Source: Anaerolineaceae bacterium
GTDB lineage: Bacteria; Chloroflexota; Anaerolineae; Anaerolineales; Anaerolineaceae
Length of the DNA: 64,000 bases
Direction of reading: 5' to 3'
Assembly: GCA_016841365.1 (NCBI GenBank)
Contig: JAENZI010000010.1
Location: 1 to 64,000 of the forward strand
A program made the translations under genes and the position numbers. This document shows positions 28,228 to 36,475 of this stretch, in pieces; the first letter of the stretch is position 1; each line of letters opens with the position of its first letter. Below the pieces are notes generated by a model. That model was not told the origin of the DNA. It was given only the letters and a program-made list of their open reading frames with translations, and searched no databases.

Positions 28228-28260
28228 CTCGGCTGTAGATTCTACACCCGAGGGTATAAT
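28228..28260 (+). promoter_or_regulatory. Dyad operator candidate abutting a -10 box
   Basis: A perfect inverted repeat CTCGG-C-TGTAGA-T-TCTACA-C-CCGAG at 28228-28252 ends 2 bases before TATAAT at 28255-28260. The dyad covers the -35/spacer region, where no good -35 hexamer is visible. It precedes the SDR/NeuA-KdsC/NeuB2/KpsS-like group by 42 bases from the SDR start, so this group may be regulated separately from the rest. Confidence 0.55.
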
Positions 28261-28301
28261 TGGAATGGCTCATTGCGAATTTTAATCACAAGGATTCACG
28301 G

Positions 28302-29126
28302 ATGACAACGATCATGGATAAATTTTCTTTAGGGGGGCGCACAGCCCTGGTGACGGGTGGTGCTGGATTAATCGGCAAGCAATTCACCCGTGCTTTGGGG
28401 CAGGCAGGGGCGAAGGTGGTGGTTGCCGACCTGGCGGGTGAGGCTGCCCAGTTGCACGCGCAAGCACTGACCCAGGAGGGCATTGATGCCATGGCTGTCC
28501 GGGTGGATGTGACCGATCCGGAGTCGGTTTCAGATATGGTGCAGCGAGCGGTCGCTCGTTTTGGAAGCGTAGATATCTTGGTTAACAGCGCGGCGCTTGA
28601 CCCGAAATTTGACCCGGAAAATGTGTCGGCGCAATCTGCCAATGCCTTTGAAACCTACCCCCTTGACTCATGGCGTGAAGCCCTTGATGTCAACCTGACG
28701 GGGATGTTCTTAACCTGCCAGGCTTCTGCCCGGCAGATGTTGCTGCAGGATTATGGCGTGATCATCAATATTTGTTCGACTTATGGGTTGGTTGGCCCTG
28801 ACCAGCGTTTGTATGAACGCCCAGAGGGTCCGCGGCAGTATAAACCCGTGTACTACACCGTCAGCAAGGCTGGTGTCTTGGGGCTGACCCGTTACCTGGC
28901 GACCTATTATGCCGGCAAACCCATCCGGGTGAATGCGCTCACCCCGGGCGGAATCTATCATCAGCATGATGACGCCTTTCTCAAAGCCTATTCCGCACGA
29001 ACGGTGATGGGGCGTATGGCGAATCTGGATGAAATGAATGGTGCGGTGGTCTTTTTAGCCTCTGAAGGCTCTTCTTATATGACCGGCGCCAACTTAATTG
29101 TGGATGGAGGCTGGACGGCATGGTAG
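28302..29126 (+). CDS. Short-chain dehydrogenase/reductase
   Basis: A 274-residue classical SDR with NAD(P) motif TGGAGLIG near 15-22, NSAA near 94 and the catalytic triad Ser in NICSTYG (about 157-163) and Y-x3-K in YYTVSKAG (about 184-191). The ATG at 28302 is chosen over the upstream TTG because AAGGA at 28290-28294 is well placed and the promoter would overlap the longer form. The stop overlaps the following NeuA-KdsC start by 7 bases, indicating co-translation. Probably oxidises or reduces a sugar intermediate in module B. Confidence 0.82.
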   Translation: MTTIMDKFSLGGRTALVTGGAGLIGKQFTRALGQAGAKVVVADLAGEAAQLHAQALTQEGIDAMAVRVDVTDPESVSDMVQRAVARFGSVDILVNSAALDPKFDPENVSAQSANAFETYPLDSWREALDVNLTGMFLTCQASARQMLLQDYGVIINICSTYGLVGPDQRLYERPEGPRQYKPVYYTVSKAGVLGLTRYLATYYAGKPIRVNALTPGGIYHQHDDAFLKAYSARTVMGRMANLDEMNGAVVFLASEGSSYMTGANLIVDGGWTAW

Positions 29127-30349
29127 ATCAACCTGAAATCCTGGCGATCATCCCTGCACGGGGAGGATCGAAGGGCATCCCCAAGAAGAACATTCGCGAA
29201 TTTGCCGGCTACCCGCTGATCGCTTACAGCATTGCAGCAGGTCAGCGATCGAAACTCGTCACGCGAGTGTTGGTCTCAACCGATGACCCTGAAATCGCCG
29301 AAGTCGCACGCGAATTTAGGGCGGAGGTGCCCTTTTTGCGGCCAGCGGCATTGGCCCAGGATGACACACTGGACCATCCCGTTTTTGAGCACGCACTGCA
29401 ATGGCTCAAAGAAAATGAGGGCTATGAACCAGACCTTGTGGTGCAATTGAGGCCGACCTCGCCGATTCGACCGGTTAGGCTGGTTGATGAAGCTATTCAA
29501 ATCCTGCTCAATCATCCCGAGGCGGACTCCGTGCGCGGGGTGGTGCCTGCCGGTCAGAACCCGCATAAAATGTGGCGCATTGGAGTAGATGGACAGATGC
29601 AGCCATTGCTTGAAGTAGAAGGCATCACGGAGCCGTATAATGCCCCGCGTCAAAGCCTGCCGCCAGTTTATTGGCAGACGGGGCACATTGATGTGATCCG
29701 CCCCCAGGTCATTCTTCAGAAGGGTTCTATGAGCGGGAATGTGATCCTGCCGGTGATCATCGCGCCTGAATTCACGGTCGATATTGACACCATGCGCGAC
29801 TGGGAACGGTATGAAGGCCTCGTGCGAGAGCAAAATCTTGAGATGATCTACCCGGGCACACCTCCCAGACCCTGGCCTGAAAAAGTCAGCCTGGTTGTGT
29901 TTGATTTCGATGGCGTGATGACGGATAACCGTGTATGGGTCAATCGTGATGGCGAGGAATTTGTTGCTGCCAATCGGGGGGACGGTATGGGGATTGCGAT
30001 GCTGCTTAAAGCCGGGTTTAAGGCGGTGATCATCTCGACCGAGAAGAACCCTGTGGTTGCTGCCCGGGCTGAGAAGCTTAAACTGCCCTACTTCTTCGGT
30101 GTTGGGGATAAAGCGCGCACCCTCACGCAGTATCTTGAAAAGGAAAACATTGCCCCATCAGAGACGATCTATGTCGGCAATGATGTTAACGATTTACCCT
30201 GCTTCCCGCTGGTGGCTTGTGCGATCGCCGTGGCGGATGCCCAGCCAGAGGTGCGTCGTCTGGCTGACCAGGTTCTAAAGAACGCCGGTGGGTATGGCGC
30301 AGTGCGTGCGGTTTGTGATATCCTGCTAAACCGCTATTCGGCAGCATAA
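29120..30349 (+). CDS. CMP-sialic acid synthetase fused to KdsC-type phosphatase
   Basis: A 409-residue bifunctional protein. Residues 1-240 are an acylneuraminate cytidylyltransferase: IPARGGSKGIPKKN at 11-24, VSTDDPEIA near 52-60, QLRPTSPIR at 109-117 and VDIDTMRDW at 220-228. Residues 255-409 are a HAD phosphatase of the KdsC type, with intact motifs: DFDGVMTD at 262-269 (D262, D264), S306 in IISTEK, K331, and GNDVND at 353-358 with D355 and D358. In human CMAS the matching C-terminal domain lacks activity; here the catalytic residues are kept. The order suggests dephosphorylation of an ulosonic-acid 9-phosphate followed by CTP activation. Overlaps the SDR by 7 bases. Confidence 0.9.
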   Translation: MVDQPEILAIIPARGGSKGIPKKNIREFAGYPLIAYSIAAGQRSKLVTRVLVSTDDPEIAEVAREFRAEVPFLRPAALAQDDTLDHPVFEHALQWLKENEGYEPDLVVQLRPTSPIRPVRLVDEAIQILLNHPEADSVRGVVPAGQNPHKMWRIGVDGQMQPLLEVEGITEPYNAPRQSLPPVYWQTGHIDVIRPQVILQKGSMSGNVILPVIIAPEFTVDIDTMRDWERYEGLVREQNLEMIYPGTPPRPWPEKVSLVVFDFDGVMTDNRVWVNRDGEEFVAANRGDGMGIAMLLKAGFKAVIISTEKNPVVAARAEKLKLPYFFGVGDKARTLTQYLEKENIAPSETIYVGNDVNDLPCFPLVACAIAVADAQPEVRRLADQVLKNAGGYGAVRAVCDILLNRYSAA

Positions 30350-30382
30350 TTGGATATCTTTATTTGATCCTAAGGAGACTTA

Positions 30383-31258
30383 ATGACACGAGAAATTAAA
30401 ATTGGCGATCGCCTGGTGGGGGAAGGGCATCCGACTTACATCATTGCGGAGATTGGGATCAACCACAACGGCAGCATCGAAATTGCCAAAGAGTTGATCA
30501 AATCCTCGTTTGACGCCGGCGTAGACGCAGTCAAATTCCAAAAACGCACCCCTGAGTTATGTGTGCCCGAGCACCAGAAAAATCAAATGCGAGATACCCC
30601 CTGGGGCTACATCTCCTATCTCGATTACCGCTATCAGGTGGAATTCGGCCAGGAGGAATATGAAGAAATCGATGCATACTGCAAGTCTTTGGGCATCGAT
30701 TGGCTGGCAAGCGCCTGGGATATCCCGTCACTTGAGTTTATCGATGCGTTTGCGCCGCCTGCCCATAAGGTGCCGTCAGCCTTGCTCACCGATCACAAAC
30801 TGTTGCGCGCGATGAAAGACACTGGCCGAGCGGTGATCCTCTCTACCGGGATGTCAACCATGGAGGAGATTAGAGGTGCTGTTGAGATCCTTGGCTTGGA
30901 AAATTTATTGATCTGTCATACCACCAGCAGCTACCCCTGCCCGCCCGATGAATTGAATTTGAAGATGATCCACACGCTCCAGGCAGAATTTGACTGCCCG
31001 ATCGGTTATTCAGGGCACGAAGTAGGCTTGGTGCCATCTGCTTTGGCGGTAGCATTGGGTGCATCCCTTGTGGAGCGCCATGTGACTCTTGACCGCGCCA
31101 TGTGGGGGTCGGATCAGGCAGCATCGATCGAGCCGCACGGCGTCAGGACGCTGGTCAAATATATCCGTGTCACTGAAAAATCAATGGGCGATGGCGAAAA
31201 GCAGGTTTATGAAAGTGAACAGTCGTCACTTAAAAAACTGCGACGTTACAGCCGCTAA
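30383..31258 (+). CDS. NeuB-family nonulosonic acid synthase without SAF domain (NeuB2)
   Basis: A 291-residue TIM-barrel synthase of the NeuB family. INHNG at 26-30, KFQKRTPE at 51-58, TPWGYISYLDYR near 72-83, SAWDIPS near 112 and STGMST near 156 are conserved. It ends soon after the barrel (SLKKLRRYSR) and so lacks the antifreeze-like domain that NeuB1 has. SAF loops normally complete the active site of the partner subunit in the dimer, so its absence is notable though short NeuB-like proteins are known. AAGGAG precedes the ATG. It follows NeuA-KdsC by 33 bases; together they could make, dephosphorylate and activate a KDN- or Neu-type acid. Confidence 0.85.
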   Translation: MTREIKIGDRLVGEGHPTYIIAEIGINHNGSIEIAKELIKSSFDAGVDAVKFQKRTPELCVPEHQKNQMRDTPWGYISYLDYRYQVEFGQEEYEEIDAYCKSLGIDWLASAWDIPSLEFIDAFAPPAHKVPSALLTDHKLLRAMKDTGRAVILSTGMSTMEEIRGAVEILGLENLLICHTTSSYPCPPDELNLKMIHTLQAEFDCPIGYSGHEVGLVPSALAVALGASLVERHVTLDRAMWGSDQAASIEPHGVRTLVKYIRVTEKSMGDGEKQVYESEQSSLKKLRRYSR

Positions 31259-31272
31259 CCGCTGGATAAGAA

Positions 31273-32880
31273 ATGAAATTAATCGAACGAGCCACTGATT
31301 TTCTGCAAACCCAGCCTGTTCGGCTGGGTGTCAATGCCGATATCCGCAAGATGGCTAAGGCTGTTGCCAAGGCTGCCCCCAAACCGGATGACCGGAAGAT
31401 TGTGGTGTCGTTCAATGCGTCCACACGCATCACCGGGTTAAGCCTGAATGCGGCCTTTGCCATGCTGACGGGGTGGTCTTTGCGCCTGCAGGGCGTCAGG
31501 GTGGCGCATTTCACCTGCAAGCGCGGGATGACCCGCTGTGTGCTGGGCACGGACAATAATGATGTCAGGCGGTTGCCGCCCTGCCAGCAGTGCGTGATGC
31601 AATCTGCCGCCATCTATGACCGATCAGACGTGATTTGGATGGATTTTTACAACACCACCGACTTCGCTAAGTCGCTGCACGGCACGAATTTAGCGGAATT
31701 GCGGAATTTCGAATATGAAGGTATACCGCTCGGCGAGTTATGTCTGCCCTCAATGCGCTGGATCCTGCGCCGGCATCATCTGCAAGATGACGAGGACACG
31801 TGCATCCTTTACCGCCACTATATCCTCTCGGCATATAAGGTCGCCAAGAAATTCGAACGGCTGCTCGGTGAAATTGAGCCGCGCTCGGTGATGGTGTTCA
31901 ACGGCATGCAGTTCCCGGAAGCGACTACCCGCTGGGTCGCGCATCAACATGAGCTGCCGGTTTACTCACACGAAGTCGGTTTGAGGCCATTTTCTGCCTT
32001 CTTCACCGAGGGGGAGGCAACCGCTTACCCGGTAAACATCCCCGACACCTTCCAGCTTTCTGATGAACAGAACCGGGAATTGGACGATTATCTTTCCAAG
32101 CGGTTTAAGGGTGATTTCTCCATGGCTGGGGTCTCATTCTGGCCTGAAATGACAGGACTGGATGAGGCATTTGTTGAAAAGATCACCCGCTTCAAACAGG
32201 TCGTTCCGATCTTCACCAATGTGATCTTCGACACCAGCCAGCCGCATGCCAATGTGCTCTTTTCAGATATGTTCAGCTGGCTGGATAGCGTACTGGAAGT
32301 GGTCAGGGCGCATCCTGAGACCTTGTTTGTGATCCGAGCCCACCCCGACGAATCACGCCCCGGTAAGGAAAGCCGTGAGAGCGTGACGGATTGGGTCAAT
32401 GCCCGGAATGCGGAACAACTGCCGAATTTGGTCTTTGTGGGGCCGGATGCCTATTTCAGCTCTTACGAGATGATCCAACGGGCGAAATTTGTGATGATCT
32501 ACAACTCCACCATTGGCATGGAAGCCTCGATCATGGGTGCACCGGTGTTATGTGCTGGCAAAGCCCGCTTCACGCAATTGGATACGGTCTTTTTCCCCGA
32601 GTCGCGGGAGGCCTATTTGGCGCAGCTCCAGTCTTTTTTGGTGGCAGATGAGGTGCAAGCGCCTGAAGCTTACCGGCTGAATGCCCGCCGGTTTTTGTAT
32701 TATCAGCTTTACCGCACATCGCTCCCCTTCGATCAATTCTTAAAACCGGATGGCATCTGGCCTGGTTTTGTGCGTTTAAAGGATTTTGGCCCGCAGGAGC
32801 TTTTGCCTGAAAATTCCCCCACGTTGAAGGTCATCTCTCAGGGTTTGCTGGAAGGGAAGGACTTTTTGCTGCCTGAGTGA
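31273..32880 (+). CDS. KpsS/KpsC-like capsule biosynthesis protein
   Basis: A 535-residue cytoplasmic protein with the capsule-synthesis (KpsC/KpsS-like) C-terminal region: FVIRAHPDESRPGK near 355-368, then RAKFVMIYNSTIGMEASIMGAPVLCAGKAR near 410-440, the donor-site signature. The N-terminal half is unlike the 12343-13926 homologue and has a Cys-rich piece (CKRGMTRCVLG and CQQC near 75-110). It is 14 bases after NeuB2 and is the last gene before a terminator. The neighbouring CMP-sugar synthetase fits the family role, since characterised KpsC/KpsS use CMP-Kdo. It may transfer the sugar made by module B. Confidence 0.7.
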   Translation: MKLIERATDFLQTQPVRLGVNADIRKMAKAVAKAAPKPDDRKIVVSFNASTRITGLSLNAAFAMLTGWSLRLQGVRVAHFTCKRGMTRCVLGTDNNDVRRLPPCQQCVMQSAAIYDRSDVIWMDFYNTTDFAKSLHGTNLAELRNFEYEGIPLGELCLPSMRWILRRHHLQDDEDTCILYRHYILSAYKVAKKFERLLGEIEPRSVMVFNGMQFPEATTRWVAHQHELPVYSHEVGLRPFSAFFTEGEATAYPVNIPDTFQLSDEQNRELDDYLSKRFKGDFSMAGVSFWPEMTGLDEAFVEKITRFKQVVPIFTNVIFDTSQPHANVLFSDMFSWLDSVLEVVRAHPETLFVIRAHPDESRPGKESRESVTDWVNARNAEQLPNLVFVGPDAYFSSYEMIQRAKFVMIYNSTIGMEASIMGAPVLCAGKARFTQLDTVFFPESREAYLAQLQSFLVADEVQAPEAYRLNARRFLYYQLYRTSLPFDQFLKPDGIWPGFVRLKDFGPQELLPENSPTLKVISQGLLEGKDFLLPE

Positions 32881-32912
32881 TTAATCTTTAAAATGATCTA
32901 TATTTAATTCAT

Positions 32913-32947
32913 ATGCTGGTAAGGCACATCGCTCACCAGCATTTTTT
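32913..32947 (+). terminator. Rho-independent terminator after module B
   Basis: Stem ATGCTGGT (32913-32920) and ACCAGCAT (32935-32942) with a 14-nt loop, followed by T residues to 32947. It ends transcription after the second KpsS-like gene and separates it from the convergent membrane-protein gene. Confidence 0.85.
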
Positions 32948-32965
32948 ATTTGTTGTTACAAAAAG

Positions 32966-34600
32966 TCAATTAACCTGATAGAAGTCCCACCCATAACTGA
33001 AGGGGCGCAAATCAATTGTTGGGTCGGGCTCAGTGCAGAAACCCCTTTCACCCACAATCGGGCAGGCGATCACCGGCAGGTTAAGGTTTGACAATCTGAA
33101 ATCATAGTGGCGCTCTCGTAAACCGGTTTGCCGACCTTCCATAGTGCGGAGGATGATGTCCGACCAGGTCATGGTGAAATATTCATCCACCCCGGTGCGT
33201 GGGATGAGGTTAGGGAGGTTTGAAACATGCGGGATGATCACAATGGCATCTGAATACCAGTGCAGCGTTTCAAGCGTTTCGACGCTCAGATAGTCGTAGG
33301 TGATGTCAGCCCGCCCTAAATGCTCTTGTAGAAAATAACGGATGTTTTGTACATACTCATTTTCTTTATCAAGCCCGATGAACACCCGGCCATTTCTCGG
33401 CGCCAGTTCGACGGCATCCGTCAGCATTTGATAATTGGCGCGGTCGATAGCGAGCTGGGTCATGGCATGAGTGCGGTAGTTGGGGAGCGTTGCCAGAAAA
33501 AGCAACCCGCTGACGATGGATAAACCAATTAAAAAATGACGCAGGGGTTTTGGACTGTTTCGAATGGCTTCTAAAACGCCAGGCATTGCATGGCCAACCA
33601 AAACCGAGATGCCCAAACTGAGAGGCAGCAGGTAGTATGCCTCAGCGTATCCCCAAGGGATCAATGATATAACCCAAAACGACGACCATATACTCCAGTC
33701 AAAGGTGCGTTTTGCCCGATGGGGGTTGTCAGATTGGTTTCTGAAGAAGTAAATTACGCCAATGATTGCTAATGGAACCAGGTAATGAAAATAATGCGCA
33801 AGGAGCGTTATCCACCGGGTGGCTTTGACCAGGATCAGTTGAATGGAAAATGTATAGCGTTCGGTGTAGGTTCCGCCAGTGAGCGGCGCAGCCCCCCATA
33901 TTTCCCGCAGGATGAAAAAAACAATAGCGGCCGCCACTGCCGATGCAAAAAAGACCAGGTGGGCGGTTCGTTCCTGTTTCGCGAAACGTTCTTTTTTCAG
34001 CAGAACATATAGCGCCCAGGCCCCTCCCATGAGAGTCATGATAATCGCGGTTTCCTTTACAAGGATGGCCCCCAGGATGTAGAGGAATGATGTAATGCCA
34101 GTTAACCAGTAAGCTTTATGTTTCTGCTTGAGCCTTTCTAAACACAACAAGGCTGCCAGCAGAAAAACAAGCTGAAGGACTTCTCCTTTTGAAAGGGTGT
34201 AAAAATTTTCCACAACAGGGATTGAAAAGATAAAAAGCAGGCTGGCAAGCAAGATCTGCCAATCTGTCGCATTCATCTTTTTCATCAGGGACCTGATTTG
34301 GATGAGCAAGATCAGGAACAACAGCAAGTGGCCAAAGAAAAACCAGAAAGGTCTCATGCCGACGCCTGCATAAATGACCGCAAAATAAAGCCAGTAAAGC
34401 GGGCGGAAGCGGCCGGCTTGCAGATCGTCTTGGAAAGAAAGATCGCCATTGAGGATCTCTTTAACCTTCAGCAGCATGGTGCCATCATCCAGTAAACCGA
34501 ATTGTGGACTGATCAGCCTGGGGGTCATGATGGCTATAGCAACCACCAGCGGCAGGACGATCAGGATATAGGACGTGGCTCGAGACGATTTTTTATTCAT
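32966..34600 (-). CDS. Polytopic membrane protein, GT-C-like
   Basis: A 544-residue integral membrane protein with about ten hydrophobic segments. LLDDGTM with D38-D39 in the first loop, then RFRPLYW, fits the acidic catalytic loop of GT-C glycosyltransferases. The C-terminal 110 residues are hydrophilic and extracytoplasmic-like. It is the only minus-strand gene inside the otherwise plus-strand glycan locus between 4.6 and 43.9 kb, flanked by a terminator on one side and a divergent promoter region on the other. Family-level identification only. Confidence 0.6.
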   Translation of the reverse strand: MNKKSSRATSYILIVLPLVVAIAIMTPRLISPQFGLLDDGTMLLKVKEILNGDLSFQDDLQAGRFRPLYWLYFAVIYAGVGMRPFWFFFGHLLLFLILLIQIRSLMKKMNATDWQILLASLLFIFSIPVVENFYTLSKGEVLQLVFLLAALLCLERLKQKHKAYWLTGITSFLYILGAILVKETAIIMTLMGGAWALYVLLKKERFAKQERTAHLVFFASAVAAAIVFFILREIWGAAPLTGGTYTERYTFSIQLILVKATRWITLLAHYFHYLVPLAIIGVIYFFRNQSDNPHRAKRTFDWSIWSSFWVISLIPWGYAEAYYLLPLSLGISVLVGHAMPGVLEAIRNSPKPLRHFLIGLSIVSGLLFLATLPNYRTHAMTQLAIDRANYQMLTDAVELAPRNGRVFIGLDKENEYVQNIRYFLQEHLGRADITYDYLSVETLETLHWYSDAIVIIPHVSNLPNLIPRTGVDEYFTMTWSDIILRTMEGRQTGLRERHYDFRLSNLNLPVIACPIVGERGFCTEPDPTIDLRPFSYGWDFYQVN

Positions 34601-34642
34601 AATTGGTTCTCCACCGTTTATAAATTATAATTCATGATGAAA

Positions 34643-34669
34643 TTGAGCATTTTAAATCAGCGGTATAAT
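34643..34669 (+). promoter_or_regulatory. Promoter for module C
   Basis: TTGAGC at 34643-34648 and TATAAT at 34664-34669 with a 15-base spacer, 41 bases before the NeuA-like ATG. Immediately upstream, TTATAATTCA (34625-34634) and TGAAATT (34638-34644) repeat the two words seen at the regulator promoter (8715-8724 and 8730-8736), with a different gap between them. Confidence 0.55.
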
Positions 34670-34710
34670 GTTTACCCTGAAACTGGTCAAACGACATAGA
34701 AAGCAAGCAT

Positions 34711-35388
34711 ATGAGTGAAAGAATTGTTGCCCTGGTGCCCATGCGGCATCATTCTGAGCGCGTTAAAGGAAAAAATTATCGTCCCCTGGCAGGGAAGCCG
34801 CTGTTCCATCACATTCTCAACACCCTGAGCGCTGTCCCTGAGCTGGATGAAATCCTGGTGGATACCGACAGCCCTGAAATTATAGATGGATTGGCTGAGA
34901 ATTTCCCCAAAGTGCGCAGCGTTGTCCGACCCGAGGAATTGCGCGGGGATCATGTGCCGATGAATGAGATCCTGATCCACGACACTTCGCTGATCGAGGC
35001 CGACTACTATTTGCAGACCCATTCAACCAATCCATTGCTGCGAGCAGAAACGATTTCTCAGGCGATCCAGACCTTCACTGCAGCCATACCTGAAAACGAT
35101 TCGCTGTTCGGCGTTACCCGCCTGCACACCCGGCTTTACGATCAGCTCGGGCGGGCGATTAATCACAACCCCACCGTACTGCTGCGCACACAGGACCTTC
35201 CGCCAGTGTTCGAAGAAAATTCTTGCATTTATATCTTCGCGCGGCAGACGCTGCTTTCACGCCGCAACCGGCTGGGTGAGCGTCCTCTGATGTTTGAGAT
35301 CCCCTCGATTGAAGCCTGGGATATCGATGAGGAATTGGACTTCACCATTGCAGACACCCTCTACCGTCACCTATATGGGCAGTCGTAA
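34711..35388 (+). CDS. Short NeuA-like CMP-sugar synthetase
   Basis: A 225-residue cytidylyltransferase of the acylneuraminate/CMP-Kdo synthetase superfamily. The signature ALVPMRHHSERVKGKNY at 7-23 replaces the more usual R-x-G-S-K with H-x-E-R-V-K-G-K-N, as in some family members. LVDTDSPE is at 49-56 and HSTNPLLRAETI near 107-118. Near the end WDIDEELDF supplies the metal-binding Asp pair. It follows a promoter and heads a tight group with 2-hydroxyacid dehydrogenase, SDR and DUF115-like genes. This is the third CMP-sugar synthetase-like gene in the locus. Confidence 0.82.
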   Translation: MSERIVALVPMRHHSERVKGKNYRPLAGKPLFHHILNTLSAVPELDEILVDTDSPEIIDGLAENFPKVRSVVRPEELRGDHVPMNEILIHDTSLIEADYYLQTHSTNPLLRAETISQAIQTFTAAIPENDSLFGVTRLHTRLYDQLGRAINHNPTVLLRTQDLPPVFEENSCIYIFARQTLLSRRNRLGERPLMFEIPSIEAWDIDEELDFTIADTLYRHLYGQS

Positions 35389-35427
35389 CAAGCCACCCGC
35401 ACCCCCATTGGACACAGGAGAATGCAC

Positions 35428-36405
35428 ATGAAAACGGTTTTGATTTCAGCGCCGTACATTTTGCCCGAAATGGAACGTTTCGGACCGGTGTTGTCATCCT
35501 TCGACCTGGAATTGATCGTTGCAGACGTGAATGAACGTTTGTCGGAGGAAGAGCTATTGGCTTATGCCGGGCAGTTTGACGGCACCATCTGCGGTGATGA
35601 CCGCTACACGCGCCGGGTGATTGAAGCTTGCGCGCCCCGCTTGCGTGTTATCTCAAAATGGGGCACCGGGATTGATTCGATTGATCAAACGGCTGCGGCG
35701 AACATCGGTATTCTGGTTGGGAACACACCAAATGCCTTCACGGTGCCGGTGGCGGAAAGCGTGATCGGCTACATGTTAGCCTTTGCCCGTCAAATCCCCT
35801 GGCTGGATGAGCAGATGAAAGCCGGGCAGTGGGATAAGATCAACGGCAAGACCCTCAGCGAGTGCACTCTGGGAGTGGTTGGCGTTGGCAATGTGGGCAA
35901 GGCTGTCTTGCGCCGGGCACGAGCTTTCGGAATGAAATTGCTGGGTAACGATATTGTGGATATCGCACCGGACTTCTTGCTGGAAAATGGCGTGACAATG
36001 ACCAGCCTGGAAGACTTACTTTCACAATCGGATTTTATCAGCCTGAACTGCACGCTCAACCCAACCAGCCATCATCTGATCAATGCTGAACGCCTGGCGC
36101 AGTGCAAGCAGGGCTCGGTGTTGGTCAACACGGCACGCGGCCCGGTGATGGATCAGCCGGCAGTGATCGATGCATTGCAGCGCGGCGTGTTGGGCGGCGC
36201 GGCGTTGGATGTGTTTGAAGACGAACCCCTGCCGGATGGCAGTCCGCTGCGGGGGATGTCAAATGTTTTGCTGGCGCCGCACAACTCAAATTCAAGCCCC
36301 AGGTTCTGGGAGCGGGTGCATTGGAATACGATCAGGAATTTGTTGATCGGGTTGAATATTCCCACGGATGGACTGGAAGAACATAAAGCGCGTTATGCCG
36401 CCTGA
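35428..36405 (+). CDS. D-isomer-specific 2-hydroxyacid dehydrogenase (phosphoglycerate-dehydrogenase-like)
   Basis: A 325-residue NAD-dependent dehydrogenase. Dinucleotide motif GVVGVGNVGKAV lies near 150-161; the catalytic residues appear as R in NTARGPVMD (near 233-241), E in DVFEDEPLP (near 260) and H in LAPHNS (near 283). No regulatory ACT domain follows, unlike standard SerA. AGGAG at 35416-35420 lies 7 bases from the ATG at 35428 and only 1 base from the upstream ATG, so the shorter start is chosen. In this context it may act on a carboxylic or phosphorylated sugar precursor instead of serine synthesis. Confidence 0.8.
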   Translation: MKTVLISAPYILPEMERFGPVLSSFDLELIVADVNERLSEEELLAYAGQFDGTICGDDRYTRRVIEACAPRLRVISKWGTGIDSIDQTAAANIGILVGNTPNAFTVPVAESVIGYMLAFARQIPWLDEQMKAGQWDKINGKTLSECTLGVVGVGNVGKAVLRRARAFGMKLLGNDIVDIAPDFLLENGVTMTSLEDLLSQSDFISLNCTLNPTSHHLINAERLAQCKQGSVLVNTARGPVMDQPAVIDALQRGVLGGAALDVFEDEPLPDGSPLRGMSNVLLAPHNSNSSPRFWERVHWNTIRNLLIGLNIPTDGLEEHKARYAA

Positions 36406-36475
36406 TAGTCCAGTCGGGCAAGTCTAATATTGCTAAACATGTAAATTAAAAAACGCACGGGTAGAAGGAAAGCGA

